This document shows, one piece after another, positions 8,928 through 18,117 of a stretch of DNA of 64,000 nt. Position numbers and translations under genes: made by a program. The DNA comes from Gracilibacillus salitolerans. Lineage in GTDB: Bacteria; Bacillota; Bacilli; Bacillales; Amphibacillaceae. How positions within the stretch are numbered: the first letter of the stretch is position 1; each line of letters starts with the position of its first letter. The notes beneath the pieces are model-generated. The model saw only the letters and a list, made by a program, of their open reading frames with translations, had not been told where the DNA came from and ran no database searches. The stretch spans positions 1,736,001 through 1,800,000 of the forward strand of contig NZ_CP045915.1 in NCBI RefSeq assembly GCF_009650095.1, read 5' to 3'.

Positions 8928-9575
8928 TCATTTAATATCGGATATTTCCTTAGCTATGTTTTGGTTTAATTTTTGTGAGTTTTTTTGAAAAGCCAAATTG
9001 GCAAACTTCATTAATATATACGATGTAACACTTCCGCTAAAGAAAATGATCAGGCTTGGAACTATTATCATGATATGGTAGAAAATAATGCAGAAAAGTA
9101 TCATCGAAATTGTGAAGATAGGATAAAGAACCATTAATAGAAATGCGTTCTTAATTAGCATCGGAATACGTAACTTGTATTCCGCATATACGGGGAAAAT
9201 ATATAAAAGAGAAAGACCATATATAAAGTTCATAATTAGTAAAGGTGCATACAAAAATTGAATGACATTCGTACTGTGTTTTAAATAATTTAAGTCAATA
9301 TAAAAGATATATCCTATAATTACTAAGATAAGACCTAATAAGTTACTCTTCCAGAATTCGGTTTTGTATACCTTCCAAAATGTTCGTAATACGGCGACAT
9401 CTTCTTTTAACATAATTTTCCTAACTACTGTGAACATAGCGATAGTTGCAGGAAAAAAACCAAAAATAACTATTCCCATTAAAGAAAACAAAATCCATAA
9501 AATATTTGTAACAGATAATTTAAGTAAGCAATCAGAAAACTTATAGAAGCCATTCATTACGTTCACGGTCATCAT
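8928..9575 (-). CDS. DUF624 (YesL-like) membrane protein
   Basis: A 215-residue protein with five or six membrane helices. The N-terminal signature NILWILFSLMGIVIFGFFPATIAMFTVVRK is characteristic of DUF624/YesL, a family regularly found beside carbohydrate regulators and transporters in Bacilli. Its role is unknown; accessory functions in sugar transport or sensing have been suggested from context only. It is divergent from the yesN-like gene at 9872, and AAGGGG precedes the start. Two other DUF624 genes occur in this window at 41650 and 47621, also next to regulators. Confidence 0.85.
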   Translation of the reverse strand: MMTVNVMNGFYKFSDCLLKLSVTNILWILFSLMGIVIFGFFPATIAMFTVVRKIMLKEDVAVLRTFWKVYKTEFWKSNLLGLILVIIGYIFYIDLNYLKHSTNVIQFLYAPLLIMNFIYGLSLLYIFPVYAEYKLRIPMLIKNAFLLMVLYPIFTISMILFCIIFYHIMIIVPSLIIFFSGSVTSYILMKFANLAFQKNSQKLNQNIAKEISDIK

Positions 9576-9828
9576 ACCCCTTTTAAATTTTTAGTTATCT
9601 TCTAAGAGTATTGTACTATTTTTAATCCATTAAAATTGGGTAATTGGCTGAAATTATAGAATAGGTAAAAAGATTGAACTTTTGTCAATATATATCACCT
9701 GCACACTTGTTGCATGTAAAAATAAAGTTCATTTATTAAAAAAATGATCATGTACTATGTAAAATAAAGTGTTAAAATTATAGATGAAGAAAAAGAGAAG
9801 TAGTTAAGTTTTAAATGGAAAACATTTT

Positions 9829-9842
9829 TGATAACGCTTACT
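9829..9842 (+). promoter_or_regulatory. cre-like box upstream of yesN/yesM
   Basis: TGATAACGCTTACT matches the cre consensus at 12 of 14 positions, about 30 bases before the response-regulator start. It suggests CcpA repression of the sensory pair. The 9576-9871 intergenic stretch otherwise shows no unambiguous feature. Confidence 0.45.
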
Positions 9843-9871
9843 TTATGTAGGTTCTTGAATGGGGTGATACT

Positions 9872-11470
9872 ATGTATAGTCTGATTGTTGTAGATGACGA
9901 GAAAGTTGTACGTGATGGTTTTCGACAATTTATAAACTGGGAGGAATTGGGCTTCGAATTAATTAAAGATTTCGAAGATGGTAAGGAAGCCAAAGATTTT
10001 CTGCAAACAAACAGAGTCGATGTAGTTATGACAGATATAGAAATGCTGCAAATTAGTGGTATTGAACTTTCTAGTTATATTTACAAAAAATGTCCCGATA
10101 CTAAGACGATACTAGTAAGTGGCTATAAAGATTTTGAATACGCAAAAAAAGCTATTGAATACAATGTAAGCAAATACCTTATTAAGCCAGCAGAGTTAGA
10201 TGAGATAAAATCTTTATTTCAAGAGTTAAAAGAAGAATTAGATCAAGAAAGAAAACTGAAAGAAATGGAAAGTCACTATAAACAAAAATATGAAAATGCA
10301 TTACCTCTTCTGCAAGAACAACTCCTCTTAAATATAGGATCTGGAAATATTAAAAATAAAGAGGAATTAAAACTAAGAATGGCGGCCATTAATTTACCAA
10401 CAAAAATTGTCGATTATAGTTGTGCAATTATTCATACGAACGTGATAGACAATGTGAATGGGATCTCTCATCATCAATTAACCGAAAGCTTAAAAGTATT
10501 TTTTAATCAAGAAAAAAAAGGCGTATATTTTATTACATCCTCCCAAAACGCGGAATTGTTAAGAATACTAGTTTTATCTTCTCATCCGAAAGACATAGTG
10601 ATATCAAAAATAAATAGTGTTATTTCAGAAATCACCACATCCATGCGACGAAACTTTGGTATCCAAATATCTTTTGAATACGGGAGTATTTATTCAGATA
10701 TAATGGAATTATCAAGATATATTTCTAAGGATAATCTAAGCAATGCTGATGATGGAAACTACCAAACTACTGGGTTGAATATTCAGGAATATAGGGAATT
10801 TATACAAGAGTATAAAAATTTCGTTCCACTTATTATTAAAGGGGAAAAGGAAGAAGTTACGGAAAAACTGAATGTTACAATGAAGAAATTAAGTACGTTA
10901 CCTATACAAGAAATACAACGATTAAGTATTGATTTGCTTTCTATGATTACACATGTCCTTGTGGAAATGGGGGTGAATATCTTTACATTAAATAATGGAA
11001 ATTCCACGTATCATCAGATTTTACATATCGATGATATTAGGGGAATTCAAAAGTATTGTAATGCCTCTCTGTATGAATTTATTTCCTATTTTGAAAAGAG
11101 TAAATCAAATATTAGTTCTACGCATCATTTAATAGAAAAGGCAAAAAAATATATTAATAATAATTATTATCGAGATTTGTCTCTAGAGGAAGTATCTGAG
11201 CATGTCTTCCTCAATCATGCTTACTTTAGCCGATTATTCAAACAATTAACTGGTCAGAATTTTTCTGATTATTTAACTAACATTAGAATTAAAAAATCGA
11301 TTGAATTGCTAAAGGAGAATAAATATAAAACATATGAAATAAGCGAAAAAGTAGGCTATAAAAGTAGTAAATATTTTTCGAGAGTTTTCAAACAAATTAC
11401 AGGGTATACGCCAAGGGAGTATTGTAGAAAATATGTAACTGAGAGTAGTTTTGTTAATGAAATATCATGA
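9872..11470 (+). CDS. YesN-type response regulator with AraC DNA-binding domain
   Basis: A 532-residue regulator. The receiver domain (1-120) has the acidic pocket VVDDE, phospho-acceptor D55 in VVMTDIEM and the conserved lysine in KYLIKPA. A long middle region follows, and a C-terminal AraC-type double HTH (about 430-525) contains HAYFSRLFKQLTGQNFSDYL and SSKYFSRVFKQITGYTPREY. It should activate a nearby polysaccharide operon when phosphorylated by the kinase encoded next. Its stop overlaps the kinase start, showing translational coupling. The likely target is the importer at 13462-16970. Confidence 0.93.
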   Translation: MYSLIVVDDEKVVRDGFRQFINWEELGFELIKDFEDGKEAKDFLQTNRVDVVMTDIEMLQISGIELSSYIYKKCPDTKTILVSGYKDFEYAKKAIEYNVSKYLIKPAELDEIKSLFQELKEELDQERKLKEMESHYKQKYENALPLLQEQLLLNIGSGNIKNKEELKLRMAAINLPTKIVDYSCAIIHTNVIDNVNGISHHQLTESLKVFFNQEKKGVYFITSSQNAELLRILVLSSHPKDIVISKINSVISEITTSMRRNFGIQISFEYGSIYSDIMELSRYISKDNLSNADDGNYQTTGLNIQEYREFIQEYKNFVPLIIKGEKEEVTEKLNVTMKKLSTLPIQEIQRLSIDLLSMITHVLVEMGVNIFTLNNGNSTYHQILHIDDIRGIQKYCNASLYEFISYFEKSKSNISSTHHLIEKAKKYINNNYYRDLSLEEVSEHVFLNHAYFSRLFKQLTGQNFSDYLTNIRIKKSIELLKENKYKTYEISEKVGYKSSKYFSRVFKQITGYTPREYCRKYVTESSFVNEIS

Positions 11471-13235
11471 AATATGGCAAATAATATCCAGTTATAAATT
11501 TAAAAGCTTGTTTATCCGCAATTTTTTAATTATTTTATTCCTAATCGTTATACCTTTAATTGCGATGAATATGATCGTTTATCACAATATGAATAAAACA
11601 TTTGAAGCGGAAATTGAATCGCAAAATAATAATTCATTGCAAACCGTGGTAGATACGCTAAATAATCTATACAATGATACCAATCGTTTAGCTGCCCAAT
11701 TAGCGCTTCAAAATGAAGTCCAGTATTATCTTTATACGAGTTATTACCCAAATGAAGGCGTAGATAAAACAAGAAGCTTACTAAATATGTACACAAACAC
11801 ATATGATCATATTCACTCTATTATTATCTATTCCGAACAAAAAGAAAGTGTTATTACTAATCAATATTTTGGGCCAGTTCAGGAATATGCAGATCAAACG
11901 TGGTTGGAAGAGTATGAAAAAATTGATAAAAATCACACCTATGTTTTGCCACTGAAATATGATAATTTTTTCCCATATTTCCTTAGTGTTATCAAACCTG
12001 TTTTTATCGATGGAAACAAGTTAGGAACAATTATAATAAATCTAAATATTAGAGACCTTAGACCTGTTATCGAAAGTAGTAGTGGTGAATTTTTTGATTC
12101 CATTTATGTGGTGGATAATAATACAAAAAAAGTCCTGTATAATAAAGAAATATCATTATTTCAAAAAACTTTCACTGATTTGTATGACGCCAACTGGATG
12201 CTGACAAGCGATCTGTTTTATGCAAAAAATGTAACAATAGAGGAAAATCAAATGTTGGTATCAAATGAGAATTTAGAGTCTTTAGACTGGTCTGTCATCA
12301 CATTGCTCTCGCTAAATCGTTTTGAAGAACAGAAGCAGCACATCAGAAATTTCATGTATACTTTTATCATTTTTAGTATTTTTATTGCATTTATTATTAC
12401 TTTGATCATTACTTTAAGAACATATAAACCATTAGGTGAAGTAATTTCTGTTCTAGACAAACCTGAAAGAACACTCCAGGCAAAGAACAAAATCAACAAA
12501 AATGAGCTTATGTATATTTATAATAAAATCAAAAATAATTATAATAATCGTTTGGATATGGAAAAAGAATTAGACGATAGGCTGGAATTATTAAATAAGG
12601 CACAAATGTTAGCATTACAGGCTCAAATAAATCCTCATTTTCTTTCTAATGCATTAGAAACAATGAAATGGAATGCTATGATGCTTACGGGTGGAGAAAA
12701 TGATTTATCAAAGATGGCGGTTTCCCTATCGAAATTGTTAAGGCTAACAATAGGATCAGATCAGAATATTATTTCTATAGGGACGGAAATTGAATTAGAT
12801 AAAAAATACGTTCATATTATGGAAATGCGCTTTAAAGATCAATTTAAAGTTGAATGGAATTTAAATGAGAAGTTATTAGAATATGAGACGATATTACTTA
12901 CCTTGCAGCCGATTATCGAGAATGCAATCTATCATGGAATTAGACCAATGAAAAAATTCGGAACCATTGTCGTTGAAATTCAAGAACACGAAGAATGTAT
13001 CCGCTGGATTGTAAAAGACAATGGAATCGGCATGCATAAAGAAGAATTAGACAAATTGAATACACACTTACAAGATAAATTTAATTTAGAAGGGACACAT
13101 GTTGGTATAAGAAATGTAAACCATAGAATTAAGTTATTATTTGGTGAGGAATACGGGGTAAAAGTTTGGAGTGAAAGGGACAGAGGGACAAAGGTTGAGG
13201 TGAAAATCCCTAAATACCGTTCTAAAATAATATAA
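11457..13235 (+). CDS. YesM-type membrane sensor histidine kinase
   Basis: A 592-residue kinase of the His_kinase/LytS-YesM class. TM1 (about 22-42) and TM2 (about 300-320) flank an extracellular sensor region. The phospho-acceptor is H394 in QAQINPHFLSN; the N box IIENAIYHGI (about 485), G1 box DNGIGM (about 520) and G2 region HVGIRNVNHRI complete the ATPase. ATG 11457 is taken; TTG 11451 is possible. The gene overlaps the response-regulator stop by 14 bases. It probably senses an extracellular oligosaccharide, directly or through the binding protein encoded at 15423. It is followed by a terminator. Confidence 0.92.
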   Translation: MKYHEIWQIISSYKFKSLFIRNFLIILFLIVIPLIAMNMIVYHNMNKTFEAEIESQNNNSLQTVVDTLNNLYNDTNRLAAQLALQNEVQYYLYTSYYPNEGVDKTRSLLNMYTNTYDHIHSIIIYSEQKESVITNQYFGPVQEYADQTWLEEYEKIDKNHTYVLPLKYDNFFPYFLSVIKPVFIDGNKLGTIIINLNIRDLRPVIESSSGEFFDSIYVVDNNTKKVLYNKEISLFQKTFTDLYDANWMLTSDLFYAKNVTIEENQMLVSNENLESLDWSVITLLSLNRFEEQKQHIRNFMYTFIIFSIFIAFIITLIITLRTYKPLGEVISVLDKPERTLQAKNKINKNELMYIYNKIKNNYNNRLDMEKELDDRLELLNKAQMLALQAQINPHFLSNALETMKWNAMMLTGGENDLSKMAVSLSKLLRLTIGSDQNIISIGTEIELDKKYVHIMEMRFKDQFKVEWNLNEKLLEYETILLTLQPIIENAIYHGIRPMKKFGTIVVEIQEHEECIRWIVKDNGIGMHKEELDKLNTHLQDKFNLEGTHVGIRNVNHRIKLLFGEEYGVKVWSERDRGTKVEVKIPKYRSKII

Positions 13236-13246
13236 GGACATTTCCG

Positions 13247-13278
13247 AAGAACCTATACATAAGGTATGGGTTCTTTTT
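13247..13278 (+). terminator. Rho-independent terminator
   Basis: AAGAACCTATAC / GTATGGGTTCTT, a 12-bp stem with one G-T pair, a 5-base loop and a T tail. It separates the yesNM-like pair from the importer genes. Confidence 0.85.
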
Positions 13279-13419
13279 ATTGTTAAAAATAGAAATAGTA
13301 AAAAAAATGAATGTTTAATAAAATTAGACACTCTTCTTTCCTGTAATGGTTAATTTTATATTACGTATGTCAATTTTTTATAGTATGAAACAGTAATGAA
13401 ACCACTTACAATAAAGCTA

Positions 13420-13433
13420 TGAAAACGTGGTTA
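13420..13433 (+). promoter_or_regulatory. cre-like box upstream of the LplB-type importer
   Basis: TGAAAACGTGGTTA matches the cre consensus at 12 of 14 positions, 28 bases before the first permease start. No convincing -35/-10 pair was identified in 13279-13461; activation by the adjacent YesN-like regulator would not need a strong -35. Confidence 0.35.
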
Positions 13434-13461
13434 TTTACAGATGGAGAAAGGGGAGGTTTAT

Positions 13462-14433
13462 TTGGCAACACCTACTAGTAAGATAGATACTTTTAAATCA
13501 AATCAAATACAATCGGGTAAAAAAAATAATTTTTTTAAAACGTGGAAGACTTATTTACCCCTAATAGTTCTAACGGTTCCAGCCCTAATTTATTTTTTAT
13601 TATTTCACTACGCTCCCATGTTTGGAGTGGTAATGGCCTTTAAAAATTTCCAATATAATTTGGGGATATTCGGAAGTCCGTGGGTTGGTTGGAAAAACTT
13701 TGAGTTTTTCTTCACCTCAAATGATGCCTGGAGAGTGTTAAGAAACACAGTTGGTTATAGTTTATTATTTATTGTTGTTAATAATGTTGTTGCCTTAACA
13801 ATGGCGTTATTACTAAATGAAGTAAAAAATAAATTTGTTTTGAAAATACATCAAACTTCTATGTTATTACCCAATTTCCTATCATGGGTTTTAGTAGGTT
13901 TTATTACGTATATCTTTTTAAATCCAACAGTAGGAACATTAAATCAATTACTAGATTTTATAGGATTGGACCCGATTAATTGGTATCAAGAACCTAAGTA
14001 TTGGCCAGCTATTTTAACCTTAACTAATTTATGGAAGGGGATTGGCTTAGCTACTTTAATATATTATGCAGCTTTACTTGGAGTTGATCCCCAATTATAT
14101 GAAGCGGCAAGGATTGATGGAGCCAATAAAATTAAACAAGCATTACATATATCTGTTCCTGCTATTTTACCGGTGTTCACTATATTAACTATCTTAGCGA
14201 TCGGTGATACATTCCGGGGAGATTTTGGTCTCTTTTACCAAATTCCTAGAGATGTTGGTTTACTATATCCAACTACTGATATTATAGATACTTATATTTT
14301 TAGGGGATTAAGAACTGGAGATCTTAGTATTACAGCAGCAGTAGGGTTATTTCAATCAGTAGTAGGTTTGATCTTAATCCTAATTGTAAATGGTATTGTT
14401 CGAAAAATCAGTCCAGAGAAAGCACTATTTTAG
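13462..14433 (+). CDS. ABC sugar transporter permease, LplB/YteP-like
   Basis: A 323-residue inner-membrane subunit with about six helices. The EAA loop reads EAARIDGANKIKQALHISVP, the contact site for the ATPase. Family features such as HYAPMFGVVMAFKNFQ near the N-terminus fit the LplB group, which imports complex oligosaccharides with an LplA-type binding protein. The start was set at TTG 13462 because GGGGAGG (13450-13456) is correctly spaced for it and would be inside the gene if ATG 13441 were used. No ATPase gene is nearby, so a shared MsmX-like ATPase is expected. Confidence 0.9.
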   Translation: MATPTSKIDTFKSNQIQSGKKNNFFKTWKTYLPLIVLTVPALIYFLLFHYAPMFGVVMAFKNFQYNLGIFGSPWVGWKNFEFFFTSNDAWRVLRNTVGYSLLFIVVNNVVALTMALLLNEVKNKFVLKIHQTSMLLPNFLSWVLVGFITYIFLNPTVGTLNQLLDFIGLDPINWYQEPKYWPAILTLTNLWKGIGLATLIYYAALLGVDPQLYEAARIDGANKIKQALHISVPAILPVFTILTILAIGDTFRGDFGLFYQIPRDVGLLYPTTDIIDTYIFRGLRTGDLSITAAVGLFQSVVGLILILIVNGIVRKISPEKALF

Positions 14434-14453
14434 AGTGGATGGGAGGAATCTTA

Positions 14454-15320
14454 ATGAAAGCAAAATATTTTATTCACGTTATATTTATTGTATTTAGTGC
14501 TATATTTATTATTCCATTCTTATACGCTATTTCTATTTCTTTAACTAGTGAAAGTATTATTCAAGAACATGGTTATAAACTTATTCCACCTTATTTAGAT
14601 TTTATTGCGTATCAGACTATTTTCAGAAACTTAGAAGAGATTGTAAGGGCGTATGGTGTTACGATATTCACTACTTTTGTAGGAACTTTTCTTAGTATCT
14701 TAGTAATGGCTTTGTGTGCTTATCCATTATCACGTCCAGATTTCAAATGGAGATACCCACTTACTTTTATTATATTTTTTACTATGATTTTTGGTGGAGG
14801 TTTAATTCCAACTTATATTTTGATCACTCAGTACTATGGTCTTGGTAATACGATTTGGGTATATATATTCCCAACACTTGCTAATGCGTTTCATATCATT
14901 ATTTTTAGAACGTTTTTTGCTGGTTTACCTTTTAGTTTGATTGAATCAGCAAAACTAGATGGTGCTAGTGAATTGAAAATCTTTTTCCAGATTATTTTAC
15001 CATTATCTAAACCAGTTATAGCAACAATCGGGCTATTTAATCTATTAGTAAGATGGAATGAATGGATGACTGCCCTTATTTATATCAGAGATTCTGAATT
15101 ATATACATTACAGTTCTTGCTGCAAAGAATTTTAATGGAAGTGGAATTTATTAACAATATTGCGGATCAGTTGCCAATAGGATTCGGTACAATGGATGTA
15201 CCAACTGAAACTGTTAGGTTTGCAATGGCAATTGTTGCTGCAGGGCCAATGTTGTTTGTTTTTCCTTTCTTTCAAAAATACTTTGCAGAAGGACTCACTA
15301 TTGGTGGAGTTAAAGGCTAA
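14454..15320 (+). CDS. ABC sugar transporter permease, YtcP/LplC-like
   Basis: A 288-residue permease with six helices and an EAA loop ESAKLDGASELKIFFQIILP. It ends in FFQKYFAEGLTIGGVKG, the usual C-terminus of this permease class. ATG 14454 was preferred to ATG 14439 because GGGAGGAATC lies just before it. It starts 21 bases after the first permease and pairs with it as the heterodimeric membrane core. Confidence 0.92.
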   Translation: MKAKYFIHVIFIVFSAIFIIPFLYAISISLTSESIIQEHGYKLIPPYLDFIAYQTIFRNLEEIVRAYGVTIFTTFVGTFLSILVMALCAYPLSRPDFKWRYPLTFIIFFTMIFGGGLIPTYILITQYYGLGNTIWVYIFPTLANAFHIIIFRTFFAGLPFSLIESAKLDGASELKIFFQIILPLSKPVIATIGLFNLLVRWNEWMTALIYIRDSELYTLQFLLQRILMEVEFINNIADQLPIGFGTMDVPTETVRFAMAIVAAGPMLFVFPFFQKYFAEGLTIGGVKG

Positions 15321-15422
15321 GCTTAATAACTATTATGCTATTAATTTAAGGAGGTGAAGGCTAGTAAATAAAAAAATAGCTTGTCATTTAATAAAAGATT
15401 ATGCATAAAAGGGGAGAAAAAG

Positions 15423-16970
15423 ATGTTAAAGAAAAACTGGTTTTTATCGATTTTACTTTTGCTTTTTATTAGTTTGTTTATAGTAGCTTGCTCAAATGAT
15501 GATGCGAACACAAATGATACAGAAGAGCAATCTTCTGATAATAATGAGAATGCAGAAAATAGTGATGAAAATGAGGAAGTTACTTTACAATGGTTAGTCC
15601 CTTCAATAGATCAACCAGATCAAGATAAAGTCTGGGCTGAATTTAATGAGAAATTACAAGAATATTTACCAAATACAACAGTAGAATTTGAAAATGTAAC
15701 GATTCCAGAATATGGAGAAAGATGGCAATTAGTAGCTTCTGCTCAGGAACCAATTGACATTGCTTGGAGTTTTTGGAGTACACCATTGGTACAAGAGGTA
15801 GAAAAAGGGGCTTATATGGATTTAACAGAGTTAATGTCTGAATATGCTCCGGATTTAGTGAATGAATTAGATGCTACATTACTAGACTTTGGTAAAGTGG
15901 ATGAGAAACAGTATGCTATACCTAACTGGCAACCAATGACAGATATGCGTGTAACGATGAGAACGGCAAAAGAGGATTTTGAAGAATTATGGAGTAAAGA
16001 GGAATCAGAACAAGTTTTTTATTCACGAGATGAGCGTCCATTAAATCAAGAGGCTTACGATGCACTAAGTGACTACTTTCAAAGAATACAAGATGCACGA
16101 GGTAGTGTAGAGGTAAATCCATATACTATCGAACAAATGCAACAAGGTCAGTTGATCAGTAATCCTTTTGCGATTAGAATTCAGGATGATAATTATGAAG
16201 TAGTTAATAAAGTAGAATTACCAGAAATGAAATTGTTTTTCGATAATATGAACAATTGGTATGAGAAAGGTTTTATTAGGGAAGATATTGTTGCTAATCC
16301 GGATGGGGGAAGTGAAGAAGCTATTCACTTTCATGCATATTTCCCAGGAGATGAATTAGCTGAACCGGAAAAAGAATTTGTACCTCTTGGAGAAAACTAT
16401 TATATTTCACAGTTAACTCATTCATCTAATACTGTTATACCATCATCTTCCGATAATCCCGAACGTGCTATGCAATTAATTGAATTAATGCATACAGAAA
16501 AAGGAAAAGATTTATTCAATTTCTTGCTATGGGGAAATGAAGGTGAGCATTATGAGAAAATAAATGATAATCGTATTGAAACAATCGATTACCCGGGATC
16601 GTTTCCTGCAAATCCTGGTTCTGAGGCACCATATGGTTTAACTCATTACTTTACTGGTAATACATTAAACGCTTGGGAAACACAAGCAAATCCTGAAGGA
16701 CATTGGGATACATTAGGTGAAATTCATGATAATGCTTGGAAGTCACCATTGATTGGATTTAAACCAGATTTGGAACCGGTAAGAACACAAGTAGCACAAA
16801 TAGAAACCATTTATACAGAATACTGGGAAACTTTAAGTACTGGTTCAGCCTCTAACTATGAAGAATTATATGAACAAATGCTTGAGAGAATGAATGGATC
16901 AGGTGCCCAGGAAATAATTGATGAACTACAGAGTCAAGTAGATGCATTTGTAGAGGAAAATGGATTGTAA
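15423..16970 (+). CDS. Extracellular oligosaccharide-binding lipoprotein, LplA/YtcQ-like
   Basis: A 515-residue solute-binding protein. The signal peptide ends in a lipobox FIVAC with C23 as the acylated residue, followed by an acidic Asn/Asp/Glu-rich linker. The C-terminal region containing KGKDLFNFLLWGNEGEHYEKI resembles the DUF3502 end of LplA-type proteins that bind large oligosaccharides. GGGGAG precedes ATG 15423. A near-perfect Shine-Dalgarno AAGGAGGTGA near 15349-15358 has no sensible ORF behind it and may be a regulatory remnant. Ligand is unknown; neighbouring enzymes suggest a galactan or pectic oligosaccharide. Confidence 0.9.
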   Translation: MLKKNWFLSILLLLFISLFIVACSNDDANTNDTEEQSSDNNENAENSDENEEVTLQWLVPSIDQPDQDKVWAEFNEKLQEYLPNTTVEFENVTIPEYGERWQLVASAQEPIDIAWSFWSTPLVQEVEKGAYMDLTELMSEYAPDLVNELDATLLDFGKVDEKQYAIPNWQPMTDMRVTMRTAKEDFEELWSKEESEQVFYSRDERPLNQEAYDALSDYFQRIQDARGSVEVNPYTIEQMQQGQLISNPFAIRIQDDNYEVVNKVELPEMKLFFDNMNNWYEKGFIREDIVANPDGGSEEAIHFHAYFPGDELAEPEKEFVPLGENYYISQLTHSSNTVIPSSSDNPERAMQLIELMHTEKGKDLFNFLLWGNEGEHYEKINDNRIETIDYPGSFPANPGSEAPYGLTHYFTGNTLNAWETQANPEGHWDTLGEIHDNAWKSPLIGFKPDLEPVRTQVAQIETIYTEYWETLSTGSASNYEELYEQMLERMNGSGAQEIIDELQSQVDAFVEENGL

Positions 16971-16989
16971 CTTATCAAAAAACAGGGGG

Positions 16990-17021
16990 CTGAGAGAAGG
17001 TTATTCTTTCAGTTCTCTTAG
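16990..17021 (+). promoter_or_regulatory. Intercistronic hairpin after the binding-protein gene
   Basis: CTGAGAGAA / TTCTCTTAG pair (one G-T) around a 14-base loop with no T run. Such hairpins behind binding-protein genes commonly stabilise the upstream message and lower downstream expression. Confidence 0.45.
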
Positions 17022-17059
17022 TGTAATTTACTATTCTCAATGTTTAGGAGGAACGTGAC

Positions 17060-17992
17060 ATGAATTTATTGAAAAACGGTTCACTTTGGAAAGATTCTGA
17101 TGGAAACCCAATCCATGCTCATGGAGGGTTTATCATTTATTATGACAATTTTTATTATTGGTATGGAGAAGACCGTCGAGATGATTACTATGTCAATTGT
17201 TATCGATCTAAAGATCTAGCTAATTGGGAATTTAGAAATCATGTATTAACAACAGATTCGAAAACAAAGCATACTAGAGTTCGAACACAATTAAGTCTTG
17301 TGAATGGAGATCATACAAAAGTAAATATTGAACGACCAAAAGTATTGTTTAATCCACTGACAAAAAAGTTTATTTTATGGGCACATTTTGAAAATGGTAA
17401 AGACTATAGCGAAGCGGCTGCAGCAATCGCAAGTTGTGATACTCCTGATGGGAATTTTGTTTACCATGGTCATATGAACCCTTTTGGTTATATGTCAAGA
17501 GATTGCACACTATTTCAAGATGATGATGGAACAGCATATTTCATCTCAGCGGCAAGAGATAATGCAGATTTACATATTTACCGATTAAGTAGTGACTACA
17601 TGAATGTAGACAAATTAGTTCGCAAGTTATGGCAAGGTGAATATAGAGAGGCGCCAGCAGTGTTTAAAAGAAAGGAGAGATACTATATGGTCTCTTCATA
17701 CTGCACAGGCTGGGCGCCTAATCAAGGGAAATATGCTACAAGTGATAGTATGGATGGTAATTGGACACTTCTGGAAAACTTCGGAGACGAAACGACTTAT
17801 GATACACAGCCTGCTTTTGTACTGAAGTTAAATGAGGAGGAAATATTGTATTATTCAGATCGCTGGGATGCCGAAAATTATATTAATTCAAGTTATGTAC
17901 TCTTACCACTCCAGTTTGAAGAAGAAAAATTAATATTAAAATATTATGATCAATATGAAATAGATGACGATAAGAATATTCAATTTAAGTAG
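17060..17992 (+). CDS. Cytoplasmic GH43 glycosidase resembling exo-beta-1,3-galactanase (subfamily 24/34 type)
   Basis: A 310-residue five-bladed propeller glycosidase without a signal peptide. IHAHGGFIIYYDNFYYWYGE at the N-terminus, NIERPKVLFN (E91) and REAPAVFKRKERYYMVSS (E197) followed by YCTGWAPNQ match the GH43 galactanase pattern, in which a Glu near ERPK and a Glu in EAPA are important and the canonical N-terminal Asp base is absent. It would release galactose from imported beta-1,3-galactosyl oligosaccharides. AGGAGG precedes the ATG. It follows the binding-protein gene in the same transcript. The subfamily is from memory; arabinofuranosidase-like activity is an alternative. Confidence 0.75.
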   Translation: MNLLKNGSLWKDSDGNPIHAHGGFIIYYDNFYYWYGEDRRDDYYVNCYRSKDLANWEFRNHVLTTDSKTKHTRVRTQLSLVNGDHTKVNIERPKVLFNPLTKKFILWAHFENGKDYSEAAAAIASCDTPDGNFVYHGHMNPFGYMSRDCTLFQDDDGTAYFISAARDNADLHIYRLSSDYMNVDKLVRKLWQGEYREAPAVFKRKERYYMVSSYCTGWAPNQGKYATSDSMDGNWTLLENFGDETTYDTQPAFVLKLNEEEILYYSDRWDAENYINSSYVLLPLQFEEEKLILKYYDQYEIDDDKNIQFK

Positions 17993-18020
17993 TAAAAAGA
18001 TGAAATTATTCTTCCGTTCT

Positions 18021-18079
18021 ATTTATCACGGTGCTAATCGTCCGTAAAATCCCCACTTTAGGGAAGTCTCACTTTATAT
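18021..18079. repeat. Dispersed intergenic element, copy 2
   Basis: The stretch starts ATTTATCACGGTGCTAAT and ends GTCTCACTTTATATA, sharing both ends with the copies at 6285-6374 and 49698-49767 but with a shorter middle (CCGTAAAATCCCCAC). It sits between two cotranscribed glycosidase genes. Confidence 0.6.
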
Positions 18080-18117
18080 ATTATGCTTTCAGAATGATTA
18101 GATTAAGAGGTGATTGA

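Noticed and set aside
15345..15380. Small gene behind the perfect Shine-Dalgarno before the LplA-type gene
   Set aside because: The only in-range start gives a five-codon frame (GTG AAG GCT AGT AAA TAA) overlapping the Shine-Dalgarno itself, so no credible product.
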